Shown here one piece after another: positions 33,415 through 42,980 of a DNA stretch of 64,000 bases. The notes under the pieces were generated by a model that was given only the letters and a program-made list of their open reading frames with translations, was not told the DNA's origin and searched no databases. Within the stretch, counting starts at the first letter, position 1. Every line of letters starts with the position of its first letter. This stretch comes from Actinoplanes derwentensis (GTDB lineage: Bacteria; Actinomycetota; Actinomycetes; Mycobacteriales; Micromonosporaceae). The DNA is taken from positions 4,154,001-4,218,000 of the forward strand of contig NZ_LT629758.1 in NCBI RefSeq assembly GCF_900104725.1, given 5' to 3'. The translations under genes were made by a program, and so were the position numbers.

Positions 33415-34851
33415 ATGAGCGCGAAGACGGTGCTGCACAACCTCATCGGGGGCGAAGCCGTCGCTCCCGTCGAGGGGCGCTACGACGACCTCGTCGACCC
33501 GTCCACCGGGGAGGTGTTCGCCTCCGCCCCGGTCTCCGGTGCCGAGGACGTCGACCGGGCCATGACCGCCGCGTCCACCGCCTTCCAGCAGTGGCGCGAC
33601 ACCACCCCGTCCGACCGGCAGCGGGCTCTGCTGAAGTTCGCCGACGCCATCGAGGCCCGCTCCGGGGAACTGGTCGCCGCCGAGTCGAAGAACACCGGCA
33701 AGCCGCTCGGCCTGACCGCCAGCGAGGAACTGCCCCCGGCCATCGACCACCTGCGGTTCTTCGCCGGTGCCGCCCGGGTCCTGGAGGGCCGCTCCGCCGG
33801 GCAGTACCTGAACGGGTTCGAGAGTTACGTGCGTCGCGAGCCGATCGGGGTCTGCGCCCAGGTCACGCCGTGGAACTATCCGCTGCTGATGGCGATGTGG
33901 AAGATCGCACCGGCGCTGGCCGCCGGTAACGCGGTGGTGCTGAAGCCGTCCGATACCACCCCGGTCACCAGTGTGCTGCTGGCCGAGATCGCCGCCGAGT
34001 TCCTGCCGGCCGGACTGTTCAACGTGGTCCTCGGCGACCGGGACACCGGCCGCGCCCTGGTCACCCATGCCACGCCGCGGATGGTGTCGATCACCGGTTC
34101 GGTGCGGGCCGGCATGGAGGTGGCCGGCAGTGCCGCCGCCGATCTCAAGCGCACCCACCTGGAGCTGGGCGGTAAAGCCCCGGTGGTGGTCTTCGACGAC
34201 GCCGACGTGGAGGCGGCGGCCGCCGCGATCGCCGAGGCCGGCTACTTCAACGCCGGGCAGGACTGCACCGCCGCGACCCGGGTGCTGGCCCAGGCCGGTG
34301 TCCACGACGACTTCGTGGCCGCGCTCGCCGCGCAGGCCCGGGGGATCCGGACCGGCCCGCCGGACGACGAGGACGTGCTCTACGGCCCGGTCAACAACGC
34401 GAACCAGCTGGCCCGGGTCAGCGGTTTCATCGACCGGCTACCCGAGCACGCGGTCCTGCAGGCCGGTGGCGCCCGGGTCGGCGACCGCGGTTTCTTCTAC
34501 TCCCCCACGGTCGTCTCCGGGCTGCGGCAGGACGACGAGATCATCCAGAGCGAGGTGTTCGGCCCGGTCATCACGGTGCAGAGGTTCACCGATGAGGACG
34601 AGGCGGTCGGCTACGCCAACGGCGTGGAGTACGCGCTGGCCTCCAGCGTCTGGACGAAGGATCACGGCACCGCGATGCGGATGACGCAGCGCCTCGACTT
34701 CGGCTGTGTCTGGGTCAACTGCCACATCCCGCTGGTCGCCGAGATGCCGCACGGCGGGTTCAAGCACTCCGGGCACGGCAAGGACCTGTCGGTGTACGGG
34801 TTCGAGGACTACACCCGGATCAAGCACGTCATGCACAACGTGCAGGGCTGA
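33415..34851 (+). CDS. Gamma-aminobutyraldehyde-type aldehyde dehydrogenase, paralogue 1
   Basis: 478 residues from ATG at 33415, GGAGG 5 nt upstream. NAD-aldehyde dehydrogenase motifs: VTPWNYPLLMAMWK, general base Glu250 in LELGGKAPVV, catalytic Cys284 in NAGQDCTAATRV, and EVFGPVITV. The GGKAPVVVFDDAD and FNAGQDCTA patterns are typical of aminobutyraldehyde/betaine-aldehyde enzymes. It should oxidise 4-aminobutanal from putrescine to GABA. The next genes encode an AsnC regulator and an amine-oxidase-like flavoprotein. Its close paralogue heads the pot operon at 46988-48439. Confidence 0.88.
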   Translation: MSAKTVLHNLIGGEAVAPVEGRYDDLVDPSTGEVFASAPVSGAEDVDRAMTAASTAFQQWRDTTPSDRQRALLKFADAIEARSGELVAAESKNTGKPLGLTASEELPPAIDHLRFFAGAARVLEGRSAGQYLNGFESYVRREPIGVCAQVTPWNYPLLMAMWKIAPALAAGNAVVLKPSDTTPVTSVLLAEIAAEFLPAGLFNVVLGDRDTGRALVTHATPRMVSITGSVRAGMEVAGSAAADLKRTHLELGGKAPVVVFDDADVEAAAAAIAEAGYFNAGQDCTAATRVLAQAGVHDDFVAALAAQARGIRTGPPDDEDVLYGPVNNANQLARVSGFIDRLPEHAVLQAGGARVGDRGFFYSPTVVSGLRQDDEIIQSEVFGPVITVQRFTDEDEAVGYANGVEYALASSVWTKDHGTAMRMTQRLDFGCVWVNCHIPLVAEMPHGGFKHSGHGKDLSVYGFEDYTRIKHVMHNVQG

Positions 34852-34939
34852 GCGTGCCCGCCCGGACGGCTGCGGTGTCGGAAACCTGTCACGGGTGACC
34901 CCTTTGCCTACGACAAGCGGCTCAGGGAAGAATCGCGCC

Positions 34940-35395
34940 GTGACGGACGTGACGCTGGACGAGACGAACAAACTGATCATCGAGCACCTGCAGCGTGACG
35001 GCCGCATGTCGTACGCGACGCTCGCCAAGACGATCGGCCTGTCCGAGGCCGCGGTGCGCCAGCGCGTGCAGCGGCTCCTCGACAACGGGCTGATGCAGAT
35101 CGTCGCGGTCACCGATCCGCTCACGCTGGGTTTCGCCCGGCAGGCGATGGTCGGGTTGCGGGTCAACGGCGATCTGCGGGCCATCGCGGACCGGCTGGCC
35201 GAGATCCCCGAGGTCGACTACGTGGTGATCTGCGCCGGGCGGTACGACCTGCTGGTCGAGGTGGTCTGCACCGACGACGAGCACCTGCTCGACATCCTCA
35301 ACGAGAAGGTCCGGGCGATCGAGGGCGTCACCGCCGCCGACACGTTCATGTACCTGCGACTCGCCAAACAGACCTACGCCTGGGGAACACGGTAG
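34940..35395 (+). CDS. Lrp/AsnC-family regulator
   Basis: 151 residues from GTG at 34940 (GGGAAGA about 9 nt upstream; an in-frame extension to 34706 is a shadow of the dehydrogenase gene). The AsnC helix-turn-helix is DETNKLIIEHLQRDGRMSYATLAKTIGLSEAAVRQRVQRL, followed by the RAM ligand domain (ADRLAEIPEVDYVVICAGRYDLLVEVVC). It sits inside a plus-strand run of polyamine-type genes and probably controls them in response to an amino acid or amine. Confidence 0.9.
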   Translation: MTDVTLDETNKLIIEHLQRDGRMSYATLAKTIGLSEAAVRQRVQRLLDNGLMQIVAVTDPLTLGFARQAMVGLRVNGDLRAIADRLAEIPEVDYVVICAGRYDLLVEVVCTDDEHLLDILNEKVRAIEGVTAADTFMYLRLAKQTYAWGTR

Positions 35396-35401
35396 AAGCC
35401 T

Positions 35402-36673
35402 ATGAACAGCCCCTCCTTCTGGCTCGACAGTCTCGGACCGATCGAGAGGCGCCCGCCGCTCGCCGGTGACATCGAGGCCGACGTGGCCATCGCCGGAGGC
35501 GGGTACTCCGCGCTCTGGACCGCGTACTACCTGGCCACGGCCGCGCCGGAGAAGCGGGTCGTGATCCTGGAGGCGGAGTACTGCGGGTTCGGCGCGTCCG
35601 GCCGCAACGGCGGCTGGGTGTCCGGCCAGTTCCCGGTCGCCGAGGCGAAACTGGCCCGCCGGTTCGGCGCGGCGGCGGCCACCGCCATGCAGCACGCCCT
35701 CGGCGAGACCGTCGACGAGGTGGGCCGGGTCGCCGCCCGTGAGGGCATCGACTGCGACTATGCCAAGGGCGGCACACTCTCCCTGGTCCGCAACCCGGAA
35801 CAGTTGCGCCGGGCGCGCACCGATCCCGGCTTCGTCGGTGCCGGCGAGGCCAAGGCGATCTGCGGTGCCACCGATGTGCTCGGCGGCGTCTACAGCGAAC
35901 ACTGCGCGGTCCTGCACCCGGCGAAACTGGTCCGTGGTCTGGCCTCGGTCGTCGAGGGCCTCGGCGTCACCATCCACGAGGGCACCCGGGTCGAGCAGAT
36001 CAAAACCGGGCAGATCAAAACCCGGCTGGGTACGGTCACCGCCGGCACCGTGGTCCGCGCTCTGGAGGGCTACACGTCCGGCCTGGCCGGGTACCGCCGG
36101 GAGCTGGCGCCGGTCTACTCCCTGATGATCGTCACCGAACCGCTGCCCGGGGAGTTCTGGGAGCGCGTGGGCCTGGCCCGGCGGGAGACGTTCAGTGACG
36201 AGCGGCGCATGGTCATCTACGGTCAGCGGACCGCCGACGACCGGCTCGCGTTCGGTGGCCGCGGTGCGCCCTACCACTTCGGGTCGCGGGTCCGGCCGGA
36301 GTACGACCAGGTGCCCGAGGTGTTCGAGGCGCTGCGGGCGACCCTCACCGAACTGTTCGGGATCGATCCGCCGATCGCCTACCGCTGGGGCGGCCCGCTG
36401 GGCATCCCCCGGGACTGGATGCCGTCGGTCGGGCTGCGGGACGGCCTGGCGTGGGCCGGGGGCTACGTCGGTGACGGGGTGGCCGCGGCGAACCTGGCCG
36501 GGCGTACCCTAGCTGATTTGATCTTGAAGAAGGACACCGCGCTGACCACCCTGCCCTGGGTGAACCACCGCTCCCGCCGCTGGGAACCGGAACCGGCCCG
36601 CTGGGTCGGCATCAACGTCGGTCTGAAGGCCACCGCCCTGCTCGACGCCTGGGACCGCCGCAGAGCCGCCTGA
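35402..36673 (+). CDS. FAD-dependent oxidoreductase (DAO family), PuuB-like
   Basis: 423 residues. The Rossmann motif is DVAIAGGGYSALWTAYYLA with EAEYCGFGASGRNGGWVSGQ, the pattern of gamma-glutamylputrescine oxidase PuuB and glycine/sarcosine oxidases; the C-terminus has LAWAGGYVGDGVAAANLAGRTLADL. It should oxidise a primary or secondary amine, most likely a polyamine derivative. It starts 6 nt after asnC. A 15-bp in-frame tandem duplication (35996-36025) encodes QIKTGQIKT. No gamma-glutamylputrescine synthetase is in the window, so the real substrate is open. Confidence 0.83.
   Translation: MNSPSFWLDSLGPIERRPPLAGDIEADVAIAGGGYSALWTAYYLATAAPEKRVVILEAEYCGFGASGRNGGWVSGQFPVAEAKLARRFGAAAATAMQHALGETVDEVGRVAAREGIDCDYAKGGTLSLVRNPEQLRRARTDPGFVGAGEAKAICGATDVLGGVYSEHCAVLHPAKLVRGLASVVEGLGVTIHEGTRVEQIKTGQIKTRLGTVTAGTVVRALEGYTSGLAGYRRELAPVYSLMIVTEPLPGEFWERVGLARRETFSDERRMVIYGQRTADDRLAFGGRGAPYHFGSRVRPEYDQVPEVFEALRATLTELFGIDPPIAYRWGGPLGIPRDWMPSVGLRDGLAWAGGYVGDGVAAANLAGRTLADLILKKDTALTTLPWVNHRSRRWEPEPARWVGINVGLKATALLDAWDRRRAA
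35996..36025 (+). repeat. 15-bp tandem duplication inside the FAD oxidoreductase gene
   Basis: CAGATCAAAACCGGG (35996-36010) is followed by CAGATCAAAACCCGG (36011-36025), 14 of 15 identical. It adds five residues and keeps the frame. Confidence 0.9.
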
Positions 36674-36677
36674 CCCG

Positions 36678-38309
36678 TCAAGGCGGCGGGCCGCTCAGCG
36701 GCAGGCGGACGCAGACGACGGTGCCCGCCGGGCGGTTCTCGGCCAGTTTGATGGTGCCACCGTGTTTCAGCACGATCGCGCGGGCCAGGCTCAGGCCCAG
36801 GCCACTGCCGGTGGTGCCCTGGTGGCGCACGTTGCTGCCGCGGAAGAACCGGTCGAAGACCCGGGCGTACTCGCCGGCCGGCATCCCGATGCCGCTGTCG
36901 GCGATGCACAGGTCCGCCACCGTGTCCTCGGCGCGCAACGTGACGTGCACCGGCGCGCCTGGCGGGCTGTAGCGGACCGCGTTGGTCAGCAGGTCGTCGA
37001 CGACCTGGCGCAGCCGCTGGGCGTCGCCGGGCAGGTGCAGTTCGGCCGGCAGTTCACTGACCAGGGTCAGCCGGACACCGGTGTGCCGCAGCCCGGTCAC
37101 CGCGTCGCCCACCAGGGCGGCCAGGTCCACCTCGTGGACGTCCAGTTCCAGGTGGCCGGAGTCCAGGCCGGCCAGGTCGAGCAGGGTGTCGGCGATCTGC
37201 TGCAGGGCGGCCGCGTTGCGGGCGATGGCCTGCACCATCTGGCCGACCTCCGGATCGAGATCGGTCTCCTCGGCCAGCAGGGTGGCGTTGGCGGTGATCG
37301 AGGTCAGCGGGGTGCGCAGCTCGTGCCCGACCAGGTTGACGAAGTCGCCCTGGGCGCGGGCCAGCTGCCGGGACAGTCCTTCGGCGCGGCGCTGGGCCAC
37401 GAAGATGCCGATCTGGGCGGCCACCCCGTCCAGGAGCACGGTGAGCAGGTCCGGCTCGTACTCCTGGGTTCCGGCATAACAGGTCAGCACGCCCAGCAGG
37501 GAGCCGCCGTCGCGCACCGGCACCGCCAGCGCGGTGCGCACCCCGCGGCGCAGGCAGATCTGCACCCGTTCACGTTCGTGGGCGGTCCGCAGGTCGGGGC
37601 TGAGTCCCAGGTCCGGCACCCAGATCGGGCGGCCGCTCTCCCAGACCCGGCCGGTGATGCCCTGGCCGCGGACCGGGGTGTGCCCGAAGAAGCCCTCGGT
37701 CTCCAGCCCGGAGGAGTCCCAGTGCCCGGCGGACAGGAGCAGCCCGGTCGCGTCGTCGATGAGGAACAGTTCGGCGGACGGCCAGCCGAGTGTGGTGGTG
37801 ACGGCACGCAGCACCTCGGGGGTGGCCTCGATCGCCGACCGGTGCTTCTTGAGGACGTACTCGACGGCGATGTGACAGTTGCGGAACCGTTCGACCCGGC
37901 GCAGGGCGGTGACCTCGTGCGCGACGGCGACCGCACCGATCCGGTCGCCGACCGGCCCGAGGATCGGCTGGGCACTGGTGTCGAAGACCCGCTGCCGGTG
38001 GCCGGGCCGGCGGATCAGCACGTCCTCGCCGTCGACTAACTCGCCTTGCAGCGCTCGGGCCAGCGGCGTCTCCGAACGGCTCATCGGCCGCAGGTCGGGC
38101 GTGGTGAACAGACGGTGGGCGTGCTCGGCGAACTCGATCGGCAGCGGGCCGTCCAGGACGAACCCGGCGATCTCCCGCATCGCCCGGTTGGCGAAGACGA
38201 CCGTCCCGTTCCGGTCGCAGGCCATCACCCCGGCGTCCATGCTCTCCAGCAGCGCCCCGAGAAAGGCGCCGTTGTCCAGGGAGGTCGCCGCCTCGCCCAG
38301 TACCACCAT
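36678..38309 (-). CDS. Soluble PAS-GAF sensor histidine kinase
   Basis: 543 residues, no TM segment. An N-terminal PAS domain (about 15-135; MDAGVMACDRNGTVVFANRAM) is followed by a GAF domain (about 150-310; GQGITGRVWESGRPIWVPDLG). HisKA has the phospho-acceptor in NLVGHELRTPLTSI, and HATPase_c has LLTNAVRYSPPG, IADSGIGM and GSGLGLSLARAI. It should autophosphorylate in response to a cytoplasmic signal bound by PAS or GAF. It follows a single-domain response regulator by 6 nt in an operon. Its 3' end converges on the FAD oxidoreductase with only 4 bp between. Confidence 0.93.
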   Translation of the reverse strand: MVVLGEAATSLDNGAFLGALLESMDAGVMACDRNGTVVFANRAMREIAGFVLDGPLPIEFAEHAHRLFTTPDLRPMSRSETPLARALQGELVDGEDVLIRRPGHRQRVFDTSAQPILGPVGDRIGAVAVAHEVTALRRVERFRNCHIAVEYVLKKHRSAIEATPEVLRAVTTTLGWPSAELFLIDDATGLLLSAGHWDSSGLETEGFFGHTPVRGQGITGRVWESGRPIWVPDLGLSPDLRTAHERERVQICLRRGVRTALAVPVRDGGSLLGVLTCYAGTQEYEPDLLTVLLDGVAAQIGIFVAQRRAEGLSRQLARAQGDFVNLVGHELRTPLTSITANATLLAEETDLDPEVGQMVQAIARNAAALQQIADTLLDLAGLDSGHLELDVHEVDLAALVGDAVTGLRHTGVRLTLVSELPAELHLPGDAQRLRQVVDDLLTNAVRYSPPGAPVHVTLRAEDTVADLCIADSGIGMPAGEYARVFDRFFRGSNVRHQGTTGSGLGLSLARAIVLKHGGTIKLAENRPAGTVVCVRLPLSGPPP

Positions 38310-38315
38310 AAATGT

Positions 38316-38744
38316 CTACACCGTCACCGGCAGATCGGCCGGGCAGAGGTTGTCGGCGGCGTCGTGGCCGTGCGGGCCGACCGAGACCAGTTCCTCCATG
38401 GTCGCGAGCAGCTGCTCGTTGGGGCAGGGCTTGAGCATGATGGCGCAGACCTGCGCCTGGCCGGCCCGAGGGTCGCCGGGCCGGAGGTGGCCGCTGAGGA
38501 TGGCGATCGGGACACGGCGGACGTCGTCGTCGGGGTGGGCCCGGATCGCGTCGATCAGCTCCCAGCCGTCCATGTGCGGCATGCCGAGGTCGGTGAGGAC
38601 GATGTCCGGGCGTTTCTCCAGAATCGCCTCGAACGCCGCCCGTCCGTCCGATGCGCGGAACACTGTCATTCCGGTTCGCTTGAACACCCTGACGAGAACC
38701 AGGGCGATGTCCTCGTCGTCCTCAGCGATCAGCAATACGGCCAT
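38316..38744 (-). CDS. Single-domain response regulator (CheY-like)
   Basis: 142 residues comprising one receiver domain. Acidic pocket EDDED, phospho-acceptor Asp in IVLTDLGMPHMDG and the conserved lysine in AIMLKPCPNEQ are present. There is no output domain, so it acts through protein contact or as a phosphorelay step. GGAG precedes the ATG. It is the first gene of the pair with the PAS-GAF kinase. Confidence 0.92.
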   Translation of the reverse strand: MAVLLIAEDDEDIALVLVRVFKRTGMTVFRASDGRAAFEAILEKRPDIVLTDLGMPHMDGWELIDAIRAHPDDDVRRVPIAILSGHLRPGDPRAGQAQVCAIMLKPCPNEQLLATMEELVSVGPHGHDAADNLCPADLPVTV

Positions 38745-38853
38745 GTCAGCTCCGTCAGAGAAGTCCGTTGTCCCAGCATGCGCCAGCCAGGTGCTCGCGG
38801 GGGCGAATACCGGACAATTACCCGCGACGACAGCGGCTCACCAGGAGGACACC

Positions 38854-40914
38854 GTGCAGATCCGCCGACGCTGGGTGGTGGCCGGGGTGGTGCTCGCGCT
38901 CACCGCCGCACTGATCCCCGTTTCTGTTCTCCGCCTGGGCACCGGGCAGCCCGTCTACCGGGATGCCGGGCAGTCCGTCGCCGCCCGGGTCGCGGACCTG
39001 CTGCCCCGGATGAGCCTGGCCGACAAGATCGGCCAGATGACGCAGGCCGAACGCAAGGCGGTCACCGGGGATCCCGCACTGGTCACCGGCCTGCGGCTCG
39101 GCTCGGTGCTGTCCGGTGGCGGCTCTGCGCCGACCCCGAACACCCCGCAGGCCTGGGTCGACATGATCAACAGCTTCCAGGCGGCGGCCCTGGCCACCCC
39201 GTTGAAGATCCCGCTGCTCTACGGGGTCGACGCCGTTCACGGCAACGGCAACGTGCACGGCGCGACGATCTTCCCGCACAACGTGGGTCTCGGCGCCGGA
39301 CGGGATGCGGCACTCGTCGAGAAGGTGTACCGGGCCACCGCCGTGGAGATGCGGGCCACCGGCATCCCGTGGAACTTCGCACCCTGCCTGTGCGTGTCGC
39401 GTGACGAACGCTGGGGCCGCGCGTTCGAGAGCTTCGGCGAGGACCCCGCCCTGGTCACCCGGCTCGGTGGGGCCGCCGTCGACGGGCTGGAGCGCAACGG
39501 GGTGGTCGCCACGGTCAAGCACTTCGCCGGGGACGGCGGCACCGTTTACGGCACCGGCGATCACGGCTACGCCATCGACCAGGGCGTCACCGTCGCCAGC
39601 CGGGACGACTTCGCGCGGATCGCCCTGGCGCCCTACGTGGCCGCTGTCCGCGAGCACGGCGCACGGAGCGTCATGCCGTCGTTCTCCAGTGTCGACTTGA
39701 CCGAAGACGGCACCGGCAACCCCGTCAAGATGCACGCCGATCAACAGTTGATCAGCGGATATCTGAAAGGCGAACTGGGCTTCGGCGGTTTTGTGGTCAC
39801 CGATTGGGAGGGTGTTCAGCAGTTGCCGTCGACCGAGCCGGCCGGCACTCCGAAACCCACCGCCTCCCAGGTGCGGACCGGGGTGAACGCCGGCATCGAC
39901 ATGTTCATGGAACCGGACACCGCACCGGTCTTCCAGGCGAACCTCACCGCCGAGGTGCAGGCCGGGCGGGTATCGATGTCGCGGATCGACAACGCGGTGC
40001 GGCGGATCCTGCGGGTCAAATTCGAGCTGGGCCTGTTCGAGAAGCCGTACGCCACCGTCGGCCCGATCGGCACGGACGCCCACCGCGAGCTGGCACGGGA
40101 GGCGGTGGCCAAGTCGCAGGTGCTGCTCAAGAACGACGGCGTGCTGCCTCTTCGGCCTGACACCAAGATCTACGTGGCCGGCCGCAACGCCGACGACATC
40201 GGCAGCCAGGCCGGCGGCTGGACGATGGACTGGCAGGGCGCCAACGGCGACACCATCCCCGGCACCACCATCCTCGACGGCATCCGGTCGACCGCACCGG
40301 ACGTCACCTTCAGCGCCGACGCCGCCACTCCGATCGGCGACGCCGAAGTCGGCGTGGTCGTGGTCGGCGAAACCCCGTACGCCGAATGGTTCGGCGACGT
40401 AGGCGGCCCCGTCCTCACTTACGGCACCGCCGAACAGCGAGAACCCAAGCTGCTCACCCTGCAACCGTCCGACAAGGCGGTGATCACCAAGGTCTGCGCC
40501 GCGGTCCCGCACTGCGTGGTCCTGATCGTTTCCGGTCGCCCCCAGGTGATCACCGACCAGCTTGCCTCGATCGACGCCCTGGTGGCGTCATGGCTGCCAG
40601 GCAGCGAGGGAGAAGGGATCGCCGACGTACTCTTCGGCCGCACACCCTTCACCGGCAAGCTCTCGATGTCCTGGCCGCGGTCAGTCCCCCAGGTCCCGAT
40701 CAACACCGGAGACAAGACCTACCAGCCCCTTTTCCCGTACGGGTGGGGCCTGCACCCCGGCACACCCGTCTCCACTCGCGACGCCGCCTCGTCGGCTGTC
40801 GTCGCCGGAGCCGCCCGCCCCGGCTGGGAGAGGCTTTTCGCCGATGCCGAAGTGGCCGCCGACACCGGCGACCTCGCCCGCGCCGATTCCCTGTACCAGC
40901 AGGTCAGCGATTGA
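38854..40914 (+). CDS. Secreted GH3 beta-glucosidase-type hydrolase
   Basis: 686 residues from GTG at 38854, with AGGAGG 5 nt upstream; the very long open frame from 37879 is otherwise antisense to the kinase genes. An N-terminal signal or anchor (RRRWVVAGVVLALTAALIP) indicates export. The GH3 barrel has VARD-like VSRDERWGRAFESFGEDP, KHFAGDGGT and nucleophile Asp317 in GGFVVTDWEG; the C-terminal domain has QVLLKNDGVLPL and WLPGSEGEGIADVLFG. It resembles exo-1,3/1,4-beta-glucosidases and releases glucose from beta-glucans or cellodextrins. The last 50 residues form a low-complexity tail with no known module. Confidence 0.88.
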   Translation: MQIRRRWVVAGVVLALTAALIPVSVLRLGTGQPVYRDAGQSVAARVADLLPRMSLADKIGQMTQAERKAVTGDPALVTGLRLGSVLSGGGSAPTPNTPQAWVDMINSFQAAALATPLKIPLLYGVDAVHGNGNVHGATIFPHNVGLGAGRDAALVEKVYRATAVEMRATGIPWNFAPCLCVSRDERWGRAFESFGEDPALVTRLGGAAVDGLERNGVVATVKHFAGDGGTVYGTGDHGYAIDQGVTVASRDDFARIALAPYVAAVREHGARSVMPSFSSVDLTEDGTGNPVKMHADQQLISGYLKGELGFGGFVVTDWEGVQQLPSTEPAGTPKPTASQVRTGVNAGIDMFMEPDTAPVFQANLTAEVQAGRVSMSRIDNAVRRILRVKFELGLFEKPYATVGPIGTDAHRELAREAVAKSQVLLKNDGVLPLRPDTKIYVAGRNADDIGSQAGGWTMDWQGANGDTIPGTTILDGIRSTAPDVTFSADAATPIGDAEVGVVVVGETPYAEWFGDVGGPVLTYGTAEQREPKLLTLQPSDKAVITKVCAAVPHCVVLIVSGRPQVITDQLASIDALVASWLPGSEGEGIADVLFGRTPFTGKLSMSWPRSVPQVPINTGDKTYQPLFPYGWGLHPGTPVSTRDAASSAVVAGAARPGWERLFADAEVAADTGDLARADSLYQQVSD

Positions 40915-41086
40915 CCCGGCGCACGGCCTCCTGATGGTCGGTCCGCGTCTTCATCGTGGAGCGTCCGGAACGCACCGTCGAGACACAACCGTCGTCGATC
41001 CACCGTCGCGATTCGACCGTCCGATCTGGCACTCCGAGGCGCCCTCCGGTAAGCCGTTCTCGCGCGCGTCGCCCCGTTGTAGCCGC

Positions 41087-41338
41087 CTACTCCGGAGCAG
41101 GTAGTCGCCCCGGTCGACCGTCCCAGGGAGGTGCCGGCCGCCAGTCACGGGAGGTGAGGCCGCCGGGGTCGAGAAGAATCTCCGCGCCGCCCCGGAACGG
41201 CACGATCGACGCGGCCGGAAGCTCACGCGAGAAGACCGGGCAGTCCTCGGGGGACGCCGACTCCAGTGCCCCGGTCAGAGCGGCCGGGTCAACGGTGCGG
41301 CGCCCGCCGGAGGCGTTGTACGTCCAGAGCTGAATCAC
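41087..41338 (-). CDS. Small hypothetical protein
   Basis: 83 residues with good codon bias and no recognised domain (begins MIQLWTYNASGGRRTVDP). The GTG start at 41336-41338 has TAGGAT (41346-41351) exactly 7 nt upstream, the same leaderless promoter layout as a dozen other genes here, which supports expression. The 172 bp between it and the GH3 stop and the 196 bp to the aminotransferase stop hold nothing I can name apart from short AACCCGG-type repeats near 41345-41405. Confidence 0.55.
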   Translation of the reverse strand: MIQLWTYNASGGRRTVDPAALTGALESASPEDCPVFSRELPAASIVPFRGGAEILLDPGGLTSRDWRPAPPWDGRPGRLPAPE

Positions 41339-41534
41339 GGCGCCGATCCTAGGACCAGCGAACCCGGCACTAGCAAACCCGGGACCAGCCGGATCTAGGA
41401 ACGGCTGGGTCTGGGGCGGTGCGGGGGTCGGACCTTGGCCATCGCATTCGGCCCGGTGGTCGCGGGTCGGCCTGGGGCTTCGCCTGCTTTGCGGGGATGG
41501 GGCAGGGCCGTGGTTCGGCGTACCGGAAAAGTGT

Positions 41535-42893
41535 TTAAAGGTGGTTTTGGGCTTCGGTGAGGACTGACCTCAGGATTTGTTCGATTTCGGCGAACTGGGT
41601 TTCCGTGGCGGTCAGCGGTGGGGCCAGCTGGATCACCGGGTCGCCTCGGTCGTCGGCTCGGCAGTAGAGGCCGGCCTCGAAGAGGGCGGTGGACAGGAAA
41701 CCTCGGAGCAGGCGTTCGGATTCGTCGGCGTCGAAGGTTTCCTTGGTGGTCTTGTCCTTGACCAGCTCGATGCCGAAGAAGTAGCCGTCGCCTCGGACGT
41801 CGCCGACGATCGGCAGGTCCAGCAGGCGTTCCAGGTAGGAGCGGAAGAGCGGGCTGTTGTCGCGGACGTGCTGGTTGAGGCCTTCGCGTTCCATGATGTC
41901 GAGGTTGGCGAGGGCTACCGCGGCGCCTACCGGGTGGCCGCCGTAGGTGATGCCGTGGGCGAACCAGTTGGTGCCGGTCAGGAACGGTTCGGCCAGGCGG
42001 TCGGAGGCGATCATCGCGCCCAGCGGGACGTAACCTGAGGTCAGGCCCTTGGCTACGGTGATGATGTCGGGCTGGTAGCCGTATTTGTCGGCGCCGAACC
42101 ATTCACCCAGGCGGCCGAAGGCGCAGATCACCTCGTCGGAGACGAGCAGTACGTCGTAGCGATCGCAGATCTCGCGGACCCGCTGGAAGTAACCGGGTGG
42201 TGGTGGGAAGCAGCCGCCGGCGTTCTGCACCGGCTCCAGGTAGACGGCGGCGACCGTGTCGGGGCCCTCGAACTCGATCATCTCGGCGATGCGGTCGGCG
42301 GCCCACACGCCGAACTGCGAAGGTGTCATGTTCTCGTCGGGGCGGCGGTAGTAGTTGGTGTTCGGCACGCGCATCGTCGACGGGACCAGAGGCTCGAAGT
42401 CCTGTTTGAACGGCGGGATGCCGGTGATCGACAGGGCGCCCATCGAGCTGCCGTGATAGGCGACCGCGCGGGAGATCACCTTGGTCTTGAGCGGTTTGCC
42501 GACCCGCTTGTAGTACGAGCGGGCCAGTTTCCACGCCGACTCGACGGCCTCCGAACCGCCGGTGGTGAAGAAGATCCGGTTCAGGTCGCCGGGGGCCATC
42601 GCGGCCAGACGGCCGGCCAGTTCGATGGCTTTCGGGTGAGCGTAGGACCAGATCGGGAAGTAGGCCAGTTCGCCGGCCTGTTTCGCGGCGGCGTCGGCGA
42701 GTTCGTGGCGGCCGTGGCCGGTCTGCACGACGAACAGTGCGGAGAGACCGTCGAGGTAGCGGCGGCCGTTGGAGTCCCAGATGTAGCAGCCGTCACCGCG
42801 GGTGATCACCGGGACCGGGGCGTCCTGGTACGAGGACAGCCGGGTGAAGTGCATCCAGAGGTGGTCGCGGGCGGTGGCGGACAGATCTGTCAC
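41535..42893 (-). CDS. Class III aminotransferase, putrescine/omega-amino acid:pyruvate type
   Basis: 452 residues, GTG start with GGAGAG about 7 nt upstream. PLP-site motifs: FTTGGSEAVESAWKLAR, AYHGSSMGALS, SDEVICAFGRLGEWFG (Asp253) and the Schiff-base Lys282 in TVAKGLTSGYVPLG. This subgroup (SpuC-like) transfers amino groups from putrescine, cadaverine or beta-alanine to pyruvate. It follows the pot permease genes by 87 nt on the same strand and may be the last gene of that operon, taking imported putrescine to 4-aminobutanal. Confidence 0.87.
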   Translation of the reverse strand: MTDLSATARDHLWMHFTRLSSYQDAPVPVITRGDGCYIWDSNGRRYLDGLSALFVVQTGHGRHELADAAAKQAGELAYFPIWSYAHPKAIELAGRLAAMAPGDLNRIFFTTGGSEAVESAWKLARSYYKRVGKPLKTKVISRAVAYHGSSMGALSITGIPPFKQDFEPLVPSTMRVPNTNYYRRPDENMTPSQFGVWAADRIAEMIEFEGPDTVAAVYLEPVQNAGGCFPPPPGYFQRVREICDRYDVLLVSDEVICAFGRLGEWFGADKYGYQPDIITVAKGLTSGYVPLGAMIASDRLAEPFLTGTNWFAHGITYGGHPVGAAVALANLDIMEREGLNQHVRDNSPLFRSYLERLLDLPIVGDVRGDGYFFGIELVKDKTTKETFDADESERLLRGFLSTALFEAGLYCRADDRGDPVIQLAPPLTATETQFAEIEQILRSVLTEAQNHL

Positions 42894-42980
42894 GGGTATC
42901 TCTCCTACTGGTTCCAGAGGTAGATCCGATCCTGCCCACGGATTCCGTGGCGCACAAGAGCAATCGCTGCTAATTCCTTC

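Noticed and set aside
37879..38853. N-terminal extension of the second GH3 enzyme making a protein of over 1000 residues
   Set aside because: It runs antisense to the kinase/response regulator genes. AGGAGG and a signal peptide at 38854 mark the real start.
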